From: Aquatica leii
Taxonomy: Eukaryota; Arthropoda; Insecta; Coleoptera; Lampyridae
Direction: 5' to 3'
Length of the DNA: 64,000 nucleotides
Assembly: GCA_035610365.1 (NCBI GenBank)
Contig: CM069432.1
Span: 278,107,482 to 278,171,481, forward strand
Shown here: in pieces, positions 43,356 to 51,085 of the stretch
How the letters are laid out: each line of letters begins with the position of its first letter
Numbering within the stretch: the first letter of the stretch is position 1
Program-made: the position numbers and the translations under genes
Notes under the pieces: model-generated
Seen by the model: only the letters and a program-made list of their open reading frames with translations
Database searches by the model: none
Told to the model about the DNA's origin: nothing

Positions 43356-44406
43356 AATTGTTGCAATTCGTTCGATAGAACCCAAGAATTAAATTTATCG
43401 CTATATCCTTGCCACTTTACAAAATACTGTTTATTTATTCCGCGACCTTTTTCTTTCAACACTTTATCAATTTTATATCTAGTGTCACTAGTAATTGTAA
43501 TAGGTTGTAATTCTTCCTCATAAAACGTTCCTTCAATTGGCTCGCTATTTAAATCAACAACTCGGTAAACAGGAGGTTTGTGATTAATAACTTTGCTTAT
43601 TTTAAACACTTCTTCGCTCCAATTTGTTGTATATCCCTTCTCAAAGATCTGTTTAGTTCTACTAATCCTTACATGTTGACCGACTTTATATTTAGGTATT
43701 CGTTCTAGTCCAACTCCACTGCTATACAGGTTTTGCCAAACTTGTAAAATATTTGAATCATTTACATCATTGGGTGCCATTTTAATGCTTCGATGATATC
43801 TATTGTTATAAGACAATAATAAATTTTGTAACACATCAATGTACCGATATGAATTGGAATATGTAAAGTAGCGCCACATTCTTGTTTTAAGAGTTCTATT
43901 AAATCGCTCAACTACAGCGGCTTTAACATCCGGATTATTCGTAACGTAAAAATGAGTGTTGTGTTCTTTAAAAAAACTTTGTACAGTTTGTGCAACAAAT
44001 TCTTTTCCTTTATCCGTTTAAATGTTTAGAGGTTTATTTTGACATTCTTTAAAAATATCTGCAAACGCATCAATAACGTTTTTAGCTGTTTTAGTTTTTA
44101 GCGGTCTAGCCCAAGCCTTTTTACTAAATACGTCAATTACGGTTAAAATGTAATTATAGTTGTCGTTATATTTTTTCAAACTTTGCATATCACATAAATC
44201 AGCCTGCCATAATTCAAACATATTGTTTACGATGTATTTGTTTCTTGAAACCGTTTTTTATTAGGTTTATGTATAGTATACGATTCTTGTTGTTGTAACC
44301 ATTTTTCAACACTGGGGCGATTATGTTTATACTTTACTGATTGAAATAAGTCATTTGCACCCGCAAAGCCGCTAACGTGAGCTGGGTCGTAATATACGGT
44401 GTCCAT
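43352..44406 (-). pseudogene. Inner Polinton integrase (chromodomain), one frameshift and one nonsense codon
   Basis: The ATG at 44406 opens MDTVYYDPAHVSGFAGA, the usual start of Polinton integrases, with KWLQQQESYTIHKPNKK. A frameshift near 44245 precedes the core. The first catalytic Asp is in FELWQADLCDM; a TAA at about 44021 replaces the codon just before TDKGKEFVAQ, which holds the second Asp. Glu is in VVERFNRTLKT. Then come SYNNRYHRSIKMAP, the SH3-like barrel (VGQHVRISRTKQIFEKGY), and a C-terminal chromodomain (YKIDKVLKEKGRG, YFVKWQGYSDKFNSWVL). All three catalytic residues are kept, so only two lesions break it. The stop overlaps the penton start as ATGA. Confidence 0.86.
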
Positions 44407-44408
44407 TA

Positions 44409-45111
44409 TCAAAGTTTGAAAGATTCCCAGTTTAAAACCCTTGACCTGCGGTTCGATCTTCTCGGGGTTTCAGCTACTAACTGCCTCAACTCGTCATCAC
44501 CATCATAGTTTGGCGCAAAACTTTGATCACTTCTAAGTGGCGAAGTTACCGCTAGTTGCTCATTTCTAGTTTGTGAAACATCTCGACGTTTTAAATTTCC
44601 AATAAGTTCTTGCGGAAAATTAATTTCTTTCATATAAGATGCAAGCTGTTGCCAGCCTTTAGGACTGCTAGTTTTTCTCGGTCTTATAGCGTCATGTACT
44701 AAATCAATAATATTCGAAGATGGTATATTTTCTCCTTTTATTGTTACAACTCCATTCTTATCCCATAGTATGTTTCCTGAAGTGTTCAAAATCCGCAAAA
44801 AGTTTTCCGCTTTTTTTCTTGTATGTAGGAGGTAACGTGTTTATTATATCAGAATCCGTCATCTTTGTAATCTTTTCTTCTTCAACTGAAATGTTAACAG
44901 GCTGTCGGCTTTCACCGACAAAATGTAAATACCTTTGAAGAATCTGATTATACATATTCCATTTATCGTGATCTGCTAGTTTTGAATTTAAAACTTTGTT
45001 CATTTCGATGTCCAACTCTGACAACACATTGTTTTGCGTAGGTTCAGGAGTAGTTTTTAACCGCTGTATTAATTCCGGGGGAACGATAATCATCTTTTTA
45101 GCGTGTTCCAT
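44409..45111 (-). pseudogene. Conserved Polinton protein of unknown function, frameshifted
   Basis: The ATG at 45111 opens MEHAKKMIIVPPELIQRL; the first frame reads to about 44785, with YNQILQRYLHFV and NTLPPTYKKKSGKLFADF. The second frame continues at 44798-44409 with GNILWDKNGVVTIKGENIP, IIDLVHDAIRPRK, PKGWQQLASYMKEINFP and ELIGNLKRRDV. This combination is familiar from uncharacterised Polinton proteins, where it is one gene of about 230 residues. The shift lies in the overlap 44758-44798. It has no recognised catalytic motif. It precedes integrase by two bases and starts next to the end of the small basic gene. Confidence 0.68.
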
Positions 45112-45112
45112 A

Positions 45113-45440
45113 TTAGTTAAAAAGACTTCCTAACACGCCGCTAATTAAGGGTGCTAAGAGAAACGGTAGAAATGCGCCTCCTTGTTGTAATAAAATCTTT
45201 TTTTTTTTTAATGGATTCTCCCTGTTTTACTATTCGTCTCAACGTGTTTTTATGACGAGAGAGCCGTCTCTTCTGCGTTCCTGACAATGGAACTTTTCCT
45301 TTTAAAGTATTGTAAATGCATTCACAGATACAATGTATTTGCTTATCGCTGGCACACTTTAGCAAAGCTTGTCGCTGATTAGGTCCTAATTTTGTCAAAG
45401 CCCGTAGAAGTTCAGCATGCTTAGTGAGTACGTTAGTCAT
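45113..45440 (-). pseudogene. Small basic protein with hydrophobic glycine-type tail, frameshifted in an A-run
   Basis: The ATG at 45440 overlaps the ATPase stop as ATGA. The first about 85 residues are open: LRALTKLGPNQRQALLKCAS, CICECIYNTLKGKVPLS and QKRRLSRHKNTLRRIV, a Cys/basic pattern seen in many Polintons. At a run of T's (A's on the coding strand) near 45190-45201 the frame shifts; the open version stops at 45141, while the alternative frame gives a glycine and hydrophobic tail that stops at 45113, two bases before the next ATG. The family normally has such a tail, so the true end is probably 45113. The run may be a sequencing error. Role unknown; a capsid-linked or membrane-active protein is plausible. 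Confidence 0.62.
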
Positions 45441-46136
45441 TGTGATTGAATGATGTCATATTTATCTGAACTTGTGTATTTAAACCCTTTTTTAGGAATG
45501 TAAATGTAGCATGCGCCGTCTTCGTTAAAAATTGATGTTCTAAAACGTACAATGTCAGGCGTACCCTGTTTTAAATCAAAAAGTAAATATCCATGTGGAT
45601 TCGATGTTGCATCGTTATAAGCTTCTTCTAAAAATTTTGGATTTTCAGGGTATACTTGCCTCGTTAAATGTTTTATTTGGGCTTTATCTCGTGGATTTTT
45701 AAATAGAACTATGTAATGGGCATTTAATGATATGTCGCGTTGTCCTTTACCTTGGTGAAAGACGTTTTGAGTTAGGAAAAATACGCTGAGGTTTCTATGA
45801 TGACAACCTTTAGTAAATATATCTACAACAGCACTGTTCGCTTCGCGCATTAAATCGTCAATGATTATTAAGTTAGGTTCTCTTCCATCAAAAGAATCCA
45901 TAGACGGTAATCCTTCTTGAAATTTTATATTTGGCAAATCTTTATACAGAGGCTGCCATTCATCATAAAACCATATGACATTTTCAAATTTAGTGTCACA
46001 CACATCATTAATATTTTTTATAAAGTTTACAATAAAGTAAGATTTACCACATCCAGAGGGTCCTGCAACAATTGCTGAGAAAGGATGCTGAAATTGGTAT
46101 ATGTTAATGGTCGCTATCTTAACGAGAACTAACTGC
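45437..46136 (-). CDS. Inner Polinton DNA-packaging ATPase (HerA/FtsK type), start unclear
   Basis: The open frame runs from about 46136 to the stop at 45437. Walker A is clear (FSAIVAGPSGCGKSYF, about 46040-46063) and Walker B follows (NLIIIDDLMREANSAVVDIF), with the sensor-like SVFFLTQNVFHQGKGQRD; this is the A32-like packaging ATPase that pumps the genome into the capsid. No ATG lies upstream of Walker A; the frame begins directly after a pyrimidine-rich stretch ending CGCAG, which looks like a splice acceptor. So a short 5' exon may exist upstream, or the start codon is lost. An internal Met at 46003 would exclude Walker A and is rejected. It overlaps the small basic gene as ATGA. Confidence 0.8.
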
Positions 46137-46237
46137 GTTTAAAATAAAACAGGTTTTATATAGAAGAAAAAAACTTTATTTTTATTGGTTATATTTTTTG
46201 TTTTTTTACCTACATGTAATTATAGTAAAATACTAAA

Positions 46238-47038
46238 TTATTTGTACAAAAAACGGTCATCATATGTATCCATATAATCCTTTACCGTAATGTTCATAAA
46301 ACCTGGAAATTTGTGAACTAATTCATATAACATAAAATTTTTGTTATACTTTTCTTCAAGAACTTCTTCGAAATCTTCATAACACGCTTCCTGTTTTTTC
46401 TTTGAATCTACAAAATTCACCACATCGTGTATAAATTCTTGAAAAGGACAGTCACAGTTTTCTCTGTCGCTCAGTAGTGACGTGAAATAAGATTTCATTC
46501 TTCTAATGCTTTGTAATGAACTAAGGCCTACATACAATTGAAATTTTTCTTCCACATTTTTAGGCACAAATCGAACAGCGTTCACATCAGTTGTGTGCAC
46601 TATATAATTTTCAAGATGATATTTACCTACATCTTTGTGACCCAAGTCTTCTATCATGTTATCCAATACACTTAGAAACTCGGTAAATTGTGGTAACGTG
46701 AAGTAAACACCCGAATTAAAACCGGACTTTATTATTTTCAGGCAAGGTCTGAAGCCATTATAAACATCTATTCCTAGACGCGCAATTTTTGAGTAACTGT
46801 GATTTAATGGTATAGATACCTCATTAAACAACTCGTGTTTTTCGCGTACTTCTAATTTTGATTTATCTTCTGTGTTGCTGATACCGTATGATTTTTTGGC
46901 TTCTTCAAACAAGGCGTAGTCTTTAGCGGTAGGTACGTACACTGGCGATGCAGGTGATCTATAATTTTTCTTCCAATCTTCTCTTTTAGAATAAGGTGAA
47001 AACTTCTTTACATCACGTTGTGGTGTTTTAGCTGCCAT
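46238..47038 (-). CDS. Inner Polinton protein of unknown function, 266 aa
   Basis: Open from the ATG at 47038 (MAAKTPQRDVKKFSPYSK) to 46238. The N-terminus is basic; the centre reads NHSYSKIARLGIDVYNGF and SGVYFTLPQFTEFLSVLD, and the C-terminal half has two cysteines close together (NCDCPFQEF) and an acidic helix (YEDFEEVLEEKY). No known domain is recognised. It is the first gene of the minus-strand block: a TATA box (TATAAAAG, 47111-47119 reverse) lies about 75 bases before its ATG, and no other clear TATA was noted before the ATPase. It is long and unbroken, so it probably encodes a real protein, perhaps early or regulatory. Confidence 0.62.
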   Translation of the reverse strand: MAAKTPQRDVKKFSPYSKREDWKKNYRSPASPVYVPTAKDYALFEEAKKSYGISNTEDKSKLEVREKHELFNEVSIPLNHSYSKIARLGIDVYNGFRPCLKIIKSGFNSGVYFTLPQFTEFLSVLDNMIEDLGHKDVGKYHLENYIVHTTDVNAVRFVPKNVEEKFQLYVGLSSLQSIRRMKSYFTSLLSDRENCDCPFQEFIHDVVNFVDSKKKQEACYEDFEEVLEEKYNKNFMLYELVHKFPGFMNITVKDYMDTYDDRFLYK

Positions 47039-47110
47039 CACAAGAAGTTTTATATTGAAGTATTGATTCGAATTGTGAACAAGAACTAAATAAGATTTAG
47101 TAAAGACGTG

Positions 47111-47119
47111 CTTTTATAT
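47111..47119 (-). promoter_or_regulatory. TATA box of the inner minus-strand gene block
   Basis: The reverse complement reads GATATAAAAG, about 75 bases before the ATG at 47038. This is the normal spacing for an RNA polymerase II promoter. Confidence 0.5.
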
Positions 47120-47364
47120 CTTGATAGGGAAAGAATGTTTGTACAAAAAGTATTTCTAGTAAAATGTTTGTCACGTGACACATTAGAAAAAACAGGTTAA
47201 TGATTCAGCAATTTTGCCTTTCGGTAAATATACAAGCAACATAGTAGTTTCACATTTATTTAAAAATTAACTCGCCATTTTAGTACTAATCTTTCATAGG
47301 AAATTCTTTATTGCATTTTTTAATATATCACTATATTATTTACAATTGATCGTTTCGATTCAAC
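47120..47364. other. AT-rich spacer between the block promoter and the right inner TIR
   Basis: No gene. It probably carries upstream promoter elements, none recognised. Confidence 0.4.
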
Positions 47365-47437
47365 TGTTTGGTAGCCTAGTGGTTAAGGTCGCCGCTTTGT
47401 AATCAAGAAACCCGGGTTCGAATCCAGGTGCACCCAC
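47365..47437 (+). tRNA. tRNA-like sequence (Thr TGT-like) in the right inner TIR
   Basis: On the plus strand it has a perfect A box (TAGCCTAGTGG), a perfect B box (GGTTCGAATCC), anticodon loop TTTGTAA (anticodon TGT, Thr) and a CACCCA end, followed by TTTTTTT (47441-47447), a polymerase III terminator. The T-arm pairs in four of five positions, but the acceptor and anticodon stems pair poorly, so it is more likely a tRNA-derived pol III unit than a working tRNA. It points outward toward the element end. Confidence 0.55.
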
Positions 47438-47564
47438 AGCTTTTTTTAAATAAAAATACTTCTCATTCGAATCATGAGACTTGATGACGCATAAAAAATT
47501 ACCAGTTACGCGATGACGCACGACGCAATCAAAATTACCAATTATGCGATGATGTAACAATGTA

Positions 47565-47716
47565 AGAGAGAGAAAAAAATGTGCGAGAGAGAGAAAAAAT
47601 GTGTGAGAGAGAAAAAAATGTGTGAGAGAGAAAAAAATGTGTGAGAGAGAAAAAAATGTGTGAGAGAGAAAAAAAATGTGTGAGAGAGAAAAAAAATGTG
47701 TGAGAGAGAAAAAAAC
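47565..47716. repeat. CT/GA-rich minisatellite in the right inner TIR
   Basis: GTGTGAGAGAGAAAAAAAT units of about 18-20 bp, the mirror copy of 32652-32805. Confidence 0.8.
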
Positions 47717-47796
47717 ACTTTCACAAAAGTCGCCCACGTTCCTTCCGAGGTCAGTAATGACGTCAAAAGTGGAGGGGATAGTGGGCCCTTTCTACT

Positions 47797-47802
47797 CACA
47801 AA
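47797..47802. repeat. Inner Polinton target-site duplication CACAAA, right
   Basis: It matches 32565-32570. From here the outer element resumes. Confidence 0.93.
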
Positions 47803-47930
47803 CTATAGCGGTTTTGTTATTGTTAATCAAGCAAATTATATATAAACCATGCAGTGATTTGTTATAAATATATATTGAGAATAAATATGCGGACGTATTA
47901 ATAACTTAATTAATATAATGGTTTATATTT

Positions 47931-48625
47931 TTATTGTGGAATGGGTTGAATGAAAGAATCAAATCCTTTTCTGTATCTGCCAGAATTAGTATCTCTTTCT
48001 TTATCGATAACTAAAAAACCATAATTTTCGTTCCAACAAAATGAACACATCTTCTTAAAATCGTCAAATGTTAAATCGGTACTGACATTATCTTCATAAA
48101 TGTGATGTAGATTTAAAACATCTTGTTTGAACACTATTATAAAGTTGGCATTATCGCGAATTAATTGTTTTGGAATGCGGCTATAGGTTTGACATAAGTA
48201 AAAACAGTCTATGTTATTGTGACGACCCATGCTAAAATACTCTCTCATTAGATTTTGTTTATCACACGCCACATCATCAAAAATAAATACGGAATTGGAT
48301 TTTGCTTTAGATGGTGGAGGTATGTTACTTTCTAAATTACTAAAAGAAAAATAATTTATACCCTCAATAGGCGTTAGCAATTTTTCTAAATATTGATATT
48401 TTTGTTGAAAAAGAGATTTAGAATAAACATAAACGTTTTTAAAACGCAATCCATTAATGTGTTCAATTAAGCTAACCATTACATTGGTTTTTCCACAATT
48501 TGATGGTCCAACAATAAGACAACGAATAGTTGATGGTAATAACTGACCGTGTCTCTTATAGGTCTCCAAATTTTTATATCATTATTTGCAACTGTTAGTG
48601 TAGTTGGTTGTTCCACTATTCGCAT
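47931..48625 (-). pseudogene. Outer Polinton DNA-packaging ATPase, one frameshift near the N-terminus
   Basis: The family start MRIVEQPTTLTVANNDIKIW begins at the ATG at 48625. A one-base shift near 48568 separates it from the main frame, open from 48569 to 47931. Walker A is CLIVGPSNCGKTNVMVSL and Walker B is SVFIFDDVACDKQNLMR; CFYLCQTYSRIPKQLIRDN is the sensor region. This is the HerA/FtsK-type (A32-like) motor that packages DNA. The catalytic body is whole; only the first about 20 residues are out of frame, so an internal start could still give nearly full protein. It diverges from the PLA2-domain gene across about 100 bp (48626-48729), probably a two-way promoter. Confidence 0.85.
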
Positions 48626-48729
48626 TTTGATGAAAACTAAAAAATCGTGTTTGTCAAACATATAAATGTAACTAAATTTCAATTCAGTCAGTTAGTGTGT
48701 GCATTCCAGCTCATAAATAAATCCTAGAC

Positions 48730-49594
48730 ATGTTAATACAAAAGTCAATTATTAAGCAACGACCCCAAAAAAAGAATAAATATCAGGGTAAAGGTCTTAT
48801 AAATTCAGTTATTGATAAACTACCAATTGAATTACACATTCCTGGATATAACTTTTGTGGACCGGGAACAAAACTAATAAAACGACTTGCAAAAAGGAGA
48901 TCAAGGTATTAATAAATTAGATGAAGCTTGTAAGGAGCATGACATAGCTTATAACAATTATAAAAATATAGAAAGTAGGCATAAAGCTGACGGTTTATTA
49001 TTAGAAAAAGCTAAAAAAAGATTGTATTCTACTGATTCGTCATTAGGAGAAAAATTAGCTGCGTTAGGTGTAACAGCTGCTATGAAAGCTAAAATAAAAC
49101 TTGGTATGAGTTATAAATCTGGCACTAAACGACTTCGTATAAAAACAAGGACTGCAAAAAGAAAGCATGGTAAAGGATTAAAATTCCATGATTTAATAAA
49201 AAGTGCTAAATCTGCATTAAAAGAAAAAAAATTTCTAAACACTAAAGATGCTCTCAGTACGGCAATTACTGCTGTAAAGTCATTAAAAGGACGAAAAAAA
49301 GTAAAACCTGTTCGTGTAATACCGGTGCCAAAGGTTGGTGGGTTTTTGCCGCTAATCCCTATTTTTGCTGCACTTGGCGCATTAGGATCACTAGGTGGCG
49401 GCGCCGCTGCTATTGCAAAAACAGTAATTGCGGCAAAAGATGCCAAAGAAAAACTTAAAGAAAACCAAAGACATAATCAAACTATGGAAGCAATAGCACT
49501 AAATAAATCTGGAAACGGATTATATTTACAACCATATAAAAAAGGATTTGGTCTTTTTTTAGGACGGCGAAAAACACAAAAAAACTTACGATAA
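48730..49594 (+). pseudogene. PLA2-domain capsid-type protein with pX-like C-terminus, one frameshift
   Basis: The ATG at 48730 opens a basic start, then a parvovirus-type phospholipase A2 domain: PGYNFCGPGTKLIKR (calcium-binding loop) and, after a one-base shift in an A-run near 48893, NKLDEACKEHDIAYNNY with the catalytic His-Asp pair and Tyr. Downstream are a Lys/Arg-rich linker, a glycine/alanine hydrophobic segment (GGFLPLIPIFAALGALGSL, about 49339-49395) and a RHNQTMEAIALNKSGNGLY end typical of Polinton minor capsid proteins. In parvoviruses such a domain acts in endosomal escape; here that role is inferred. It is followed at once by the protease. Confidence 0.8.
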
Positions 49595-49972
49595 AACTCC
49601 CAAAACGAGCGCTCACTAACATAGATTTATACAAATATGCAAAAAAATTAAAAATAAGAAACTTTCGCGGAGTATTTATGAAAGATGCACTACCTAAATC
49701 CGGAGTAAGTGCTGTTGAATGTGGTATAATAAATTTGGATGATAGAAATGGAGCTGGAACACATTGGACAGCTTATAAAAAATTGGTACACGCGCAGTAT
49801 ATTTTGATAGTTTTGGAAACTTACAGCCTCCATTGGAATTAACACAATACTTAAAGAGAAACGGTCCTTGTAATATAATCTACAATCACAATAATTTCCA
49901 ATCTTTTAATACTGTCAACTGTGGACATTTGTGTTTAAAATTTTTAAATAAATATAATTACGATAGGTTTCT
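49590..49972 (+). pseudogene. Outer Polinton adenain-like protease, frameshifted
   Basis: From about 49594 the frame reads ALTNIDLYKYAKKLKIRNF and CGIINLDDRNGAGTHWTAY with the catalytic His, then a one-base shift near 49788. The next frame has YFDSFGNLQPPLELTQYL with the Asp and VNCGHLCLKFLNKY with the Cys, ending near 49971. This is the Ulp1/adenain fold and set of residues; no clear ATG is seen, so a start at the overlap with the previous gene or a lost codon is likely. It is shorter than usual at the C-terminus. It differs strongly from the inner protease and would mature outer capsid proteins if intact. Confidence 0.75.
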
Positions 49973-50036
49973 CGGTGGCTCATCTAGGGAGATGTTTGCT
50001 TTGTAACCGAGAAGCCCCGGGTTCAAATCCGAGTTT
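49962..50036 (+). tRNA. tRNA-like sequence (Thr TGT-like) between protease and penton genes
   Basis: It has an A box (TGGCTCATCTAGGG), B box (GGTTCAAATCC), CTTTGTAAC loop and a short T-run (TTTT) about 10 bases later. Acceptor-like CTCGG/CCGAG pairing is seen, but T-arm pairing is poor. It is a tRNA-derived sequence (SINE-like or element-own), not a working tRNA. It is the third such sequence with TGT in the nested pair. Confidence 0.5.
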
Positions 50037-50160
50037 GAATAAGGTTTTAGGTAATAATATTCGAACATCATGAGTAGTAGAGTTTATGCTTAACATTTAA
50101 GATTACTATATAATCCTGATACATTTGAGTTAACAGTTTTAGTAAGCTACAAGCAGTATA

Positions 50161-50904
50161 ATGTCTTCCACATTTACCTTGACTGGAGCGGAATCCATTC
50201 TTTCTAGTAAGTATTATCCTCCTATCATATTAGAAGATGAAGATTATGTTTTGGGTTTGATAAATTTAGAAACGTTTAATTCAATTATGAATATAGACAG
50301 CTCTAATAATAAATGTCATTTTATACTTCAAAATGGCGCAGAACGATGCATTGAAATTCCTGAAGGTTCTTATGAAATTGATGATTTGAATAATTATTTA
50401 GGCGAACAACTTTTAAAACGCTCAATATTTGAAAACAAAAACATAAATCAAGCTCAGTCTGCTCCTACAATAAGCATAAAAGGAAATAATAATACTTTAC
50501 GTTCCGAACTTAAGTGCACTTTGGACATCGATTTCTCTAAGGAAGGTTCAATTAGTAGTTTATTGGGTTTCAAACCTAGAATTCTGAAAGCAAATACAAG
50601 AAACACATCACATTTTCCTTGTAAAATTTTTAAATTAAACGCGTTATGCGTAGAATGCAATATCGTCACCAGTTCATTCAGAAACGGCGAGCCAGTACAT
50701 GTAATTCATGAGTTTTTTCCTACAGTCCCACCAGGATATAAAATTATAGAAACTCCAACTAACGTAATTTATTTACCAATTAACACGAAGCAAATAGACG
50801 AAATTACTATAAAAATAACGGATCAAGATCAAAATATAGTCGATTTTAGAGGAGAGGTAATAACGGTTAGGCTACATCTTAAAAAATACAATAAACCATT
50901 ATAA
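50161..50904 (+). CDS. Outer Polinton penton protein (single jelly roll), intact
   Basis: 247 codons from ATG 50161 to TAA 50902-50904. It starts MSSTFTLTGAESILSS, then VLGLINLETFNSIMNID and CHFILQNGAERCIEIPEGSY, DLNNYLGEQL, GSISSLLGFKPRIL, LNALCVECNIV and VPPGYKIIETPTNVIYLPIN, ending in DFRGEVITVRLHLKKY. This is the pattern of the vertex protein in the Polinton type that shares this gene set. It differs clearly from the inner penton. Its stop overlaps the next ATG (TAATG), pointing to tightly packed plus-strand morphogenesis genes: PLA2 protein, protease, penton, small basic, major capsid. No break is seen, in contrast to its neighbours. Confidence 0.83.
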   Translation: MSSTFTLTGAESILSSKYYPPIILEDEDYVLGLINLETFNSIMNIDSSNNKCHFILQNGAERCIEIPEGSYEIDDLNNYLGEQLLKRSIFENKNINQAQSAPTISIKGNNNTLRSELKCTLDIDFSKEGSISSLLGFKPRILKANTRNTSHFPCKIFKLNALCVECNIVTSSFRNGEPVHVIHEFFPTVPPGYKIIETPTNVIYLPINTKQIDEITIKITDQDQNIVDFRGEVITVRLHLKKYNKPL

Positions 50905-51083
50905 TGGGAATCGTGTTTAATAAAAATAAAAATTGGAGTAAACATATTAATATTACCAAGACAAGCAAAAGTATATAAATCCAAAAAGAAAGCTAAACTG
51001 TTCAGTCGGTCTGGTAAAATCAATCGTTTAACACGAAAGAATAAAAATTCCTCGAATCTTTAGGACTAAAATTACGAACGTAA
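50904..51083 (+). pseudogene. Small basic Polinton protein, frameshifted
   Basis: The ATG at 50904 overlaps the penton stop. The first frame is short (24 codons); the next frame gives a Lys/Arg-rich stretch (YKSKKKAKLFSRSGKINRLT), and a third gives a short tail that stops at about 51081, just before the capsid ATG at 51086. Together they look like one basic protein of about 60 residues, as found before the capsid gene in related elements; a DNA-condensing core protein is possible. At least two one-base shifts are present. Confidence 0.5.
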
Positions 51084-51085
51084 AA

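Larger units (their letters stand above)
32571..47796 (-). mobile_element. Inner Polinton/adintovirus-like element nested in the outer one (15.2 kb)
   Basis: It is bounded by inverted repeats of about 0.42 kb starting AGTAGAAAGGGC with the 6-bp duplication CACAAA. It has one plus-strand spliced polymerase gene and a convergent block of ten minus-strand genes. The terminal repeats are nearly identical (one visible change in the first 100 bases), so it is younger than the outer element. Its polymerase, capsid, penton and integrase differ clearly from those of the outer element, so it is a different lineage. The capsid, penton, pVI-like, protease and ATPase genes are open; polymerase, integrase and three others have breaks. 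Confidence 0.94.
47365..47796 (-). repeat. Inner Polinton terminal inverted repeat, right
   Basis: The reverse complement matches 32571-32990: terminal AGTAGAAAGGGC, TCATTACTGACCTCGGAAGG block, CT minisatellite and tRNA-like sequence in the same order. It ends at 47796 before CACAAA. Confidence 0.9.

Noticed and set aside
47365..47437. Functional tRNA-Thr gene
   Set aside because: Boxes and terminator are good, but the acceptor and anticodon stems do not pair well.
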